From positions 1 to 13,887 of the forward strand of contig JAGGWA010000083.1 in NCBI GenBank assembly GCA_021157745.1: a stretch of DNA of 13,887 nt, given 5' to 3'. Positions 13,729 through 13,887 of this stretch are shown here, one piece after another. A program made the translations under genes and the position numbers. This DNA comes from Thermoplasmata archaeon. Its GTDB lineage: Archaea > Thermoplasmatota > E2 > UBA202 > JdFR-43. Under the pieces are notes generated by a model. It saw nothing but the letters and a program-made list of their open reading frames with translations, ran no database searches and was not told where the DNA came from. Within the stretch, counting starts at the first letter, position 1, and every line of letters begins with the position of its first letter.

Positions 13729-13887
13729 TCATCCTCCTCCCTCCACCGCCTTCCTGCTCCTTCGCCTTGCCATTTTCACCATTCCGAATCCCATGGAATT
13801 TCGCTCTCCAAATCCTGCCTCGTAGCCAATGCTAAGCAGTTCAGCGCTTCCCCTTGCCTCAAAAACCATTTCTGTGCAGCGATGATA
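13729..13887 (-). CDS. cas6: Cas6 crRNA endoribonuclease, C-terminal 52 residues (gene continues beyond window)
   Basis: Reading the minus strand from the window edge gives 52 in-frame codons ending in TGA at 13731-13729. The piece GSAELLSIGYEAGFGERNSM, then GFGMVK, carries the Gly-rich loop G-x-G-x5-GFG that is the hallmark of Cas6 C-termini, where it contacts the repeat RNA. Cas6 cuts CRISPR precursor RNA within each repeat. A basic tail ARRRSRKAVEGGG follows. The gene is the first visible member of the operon, 1 nt ahead of cas8b; its last Gly codons supply the cas8b ribosome-binding site. Its composition (76 of 147 bases G or C at 13741-13887) is much richer than that of cas8b. The catalytic residues of Cas6 are in the missing N-terminal part, so activity cannot be judged. 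Confidence 0.87.
   Translation of the reverse strand, partial: YHRCTEMVFEARGSAELLSIGYEAGFGERNSMGFGMVKMARRRSRKAVEGGG

Overview
The window looks like part of a euryarchaeal chromosome. The evidence is an archaeal-type tRNA wyosine-pathway enzyme (Taw1), an archaeal-type phosphoglycerate kinase, a type II archaeal GAPDH, and TATA boxes centred about 24-27 nt before the start codons of several genes, which implies leaderless mRNAs. A Thermoplasmata-like or uncultured relative is plausible, but the sequence alone does not fix the lineage.

Left half (1-6975) is ordinary chromosomal core. A truncated DUF134 gene (minus strand, 1-144) diverges from taw1 (192-1124) across a 47-bp promoter whose AT core sits equally far from both starts. 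taw1 overlaps a DUF401-type membrane protein gene (1121-2302). Then come a glyoxylate reductase-like dehydrogenase (gyaR, 2372-3343), a lipoprotein with a transglutaminase-like domain (3333-4412), pgk (start chosen at 4444) and a type II GAPDH gene (5615-6682). GAPDH and PGK catalyse consecutive steps of glycolysis/gluconeogenesis. A small acidic hypothetical gene on the minus strand (6679-6975) shares a CTAG stop site with gap.

The spacer 6976-7282 has no convincing protein gene. It holds an unusually well-paired segment (about 7005-7105) that could fold as a three-helix RNA in the plus sense, and a T-rich tract (minus sense) that could end the cas transcript.

Right half (7283-13887) is a minus-strand type I-B CRISPR-Cas interference operon in the order cas6 (3' end only), cas8b/csh1, cas7/csh2, cas5, cas3 (HD nuclease plus helicase). 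Genes are spaced by 1 nt or overlap. cas8b and cas7 are preceded by strong Shine-Dalgarno sequences. Both carry an apparent single-base deletion: one missing base in cas8b destroys a CxxC zinc-binding knuckle that reappears when the base is restored, and one missing A in an A6 run of cas7 splits off its C-terminal ~100 residues. cas5 and cas3 look intact. Cas7 also has an unusually long charged helical insertion. Base composition drops sharply from the cas6 tail (about 52% GC) into cas8b (samples 22-34%), suggesting a mosaic operon. No cas1, cas2, cas4 or CRISPR array is visible in the window.

Together, cas6 would mature crRNA, Cas8b-Cas7-Cas5 would form the Cascade surveillance complex, and Cas3 would degrade the target. 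As sequenced, the Cascade part would be defective unless the two frameshifts are sequencing errors or are bypassed.
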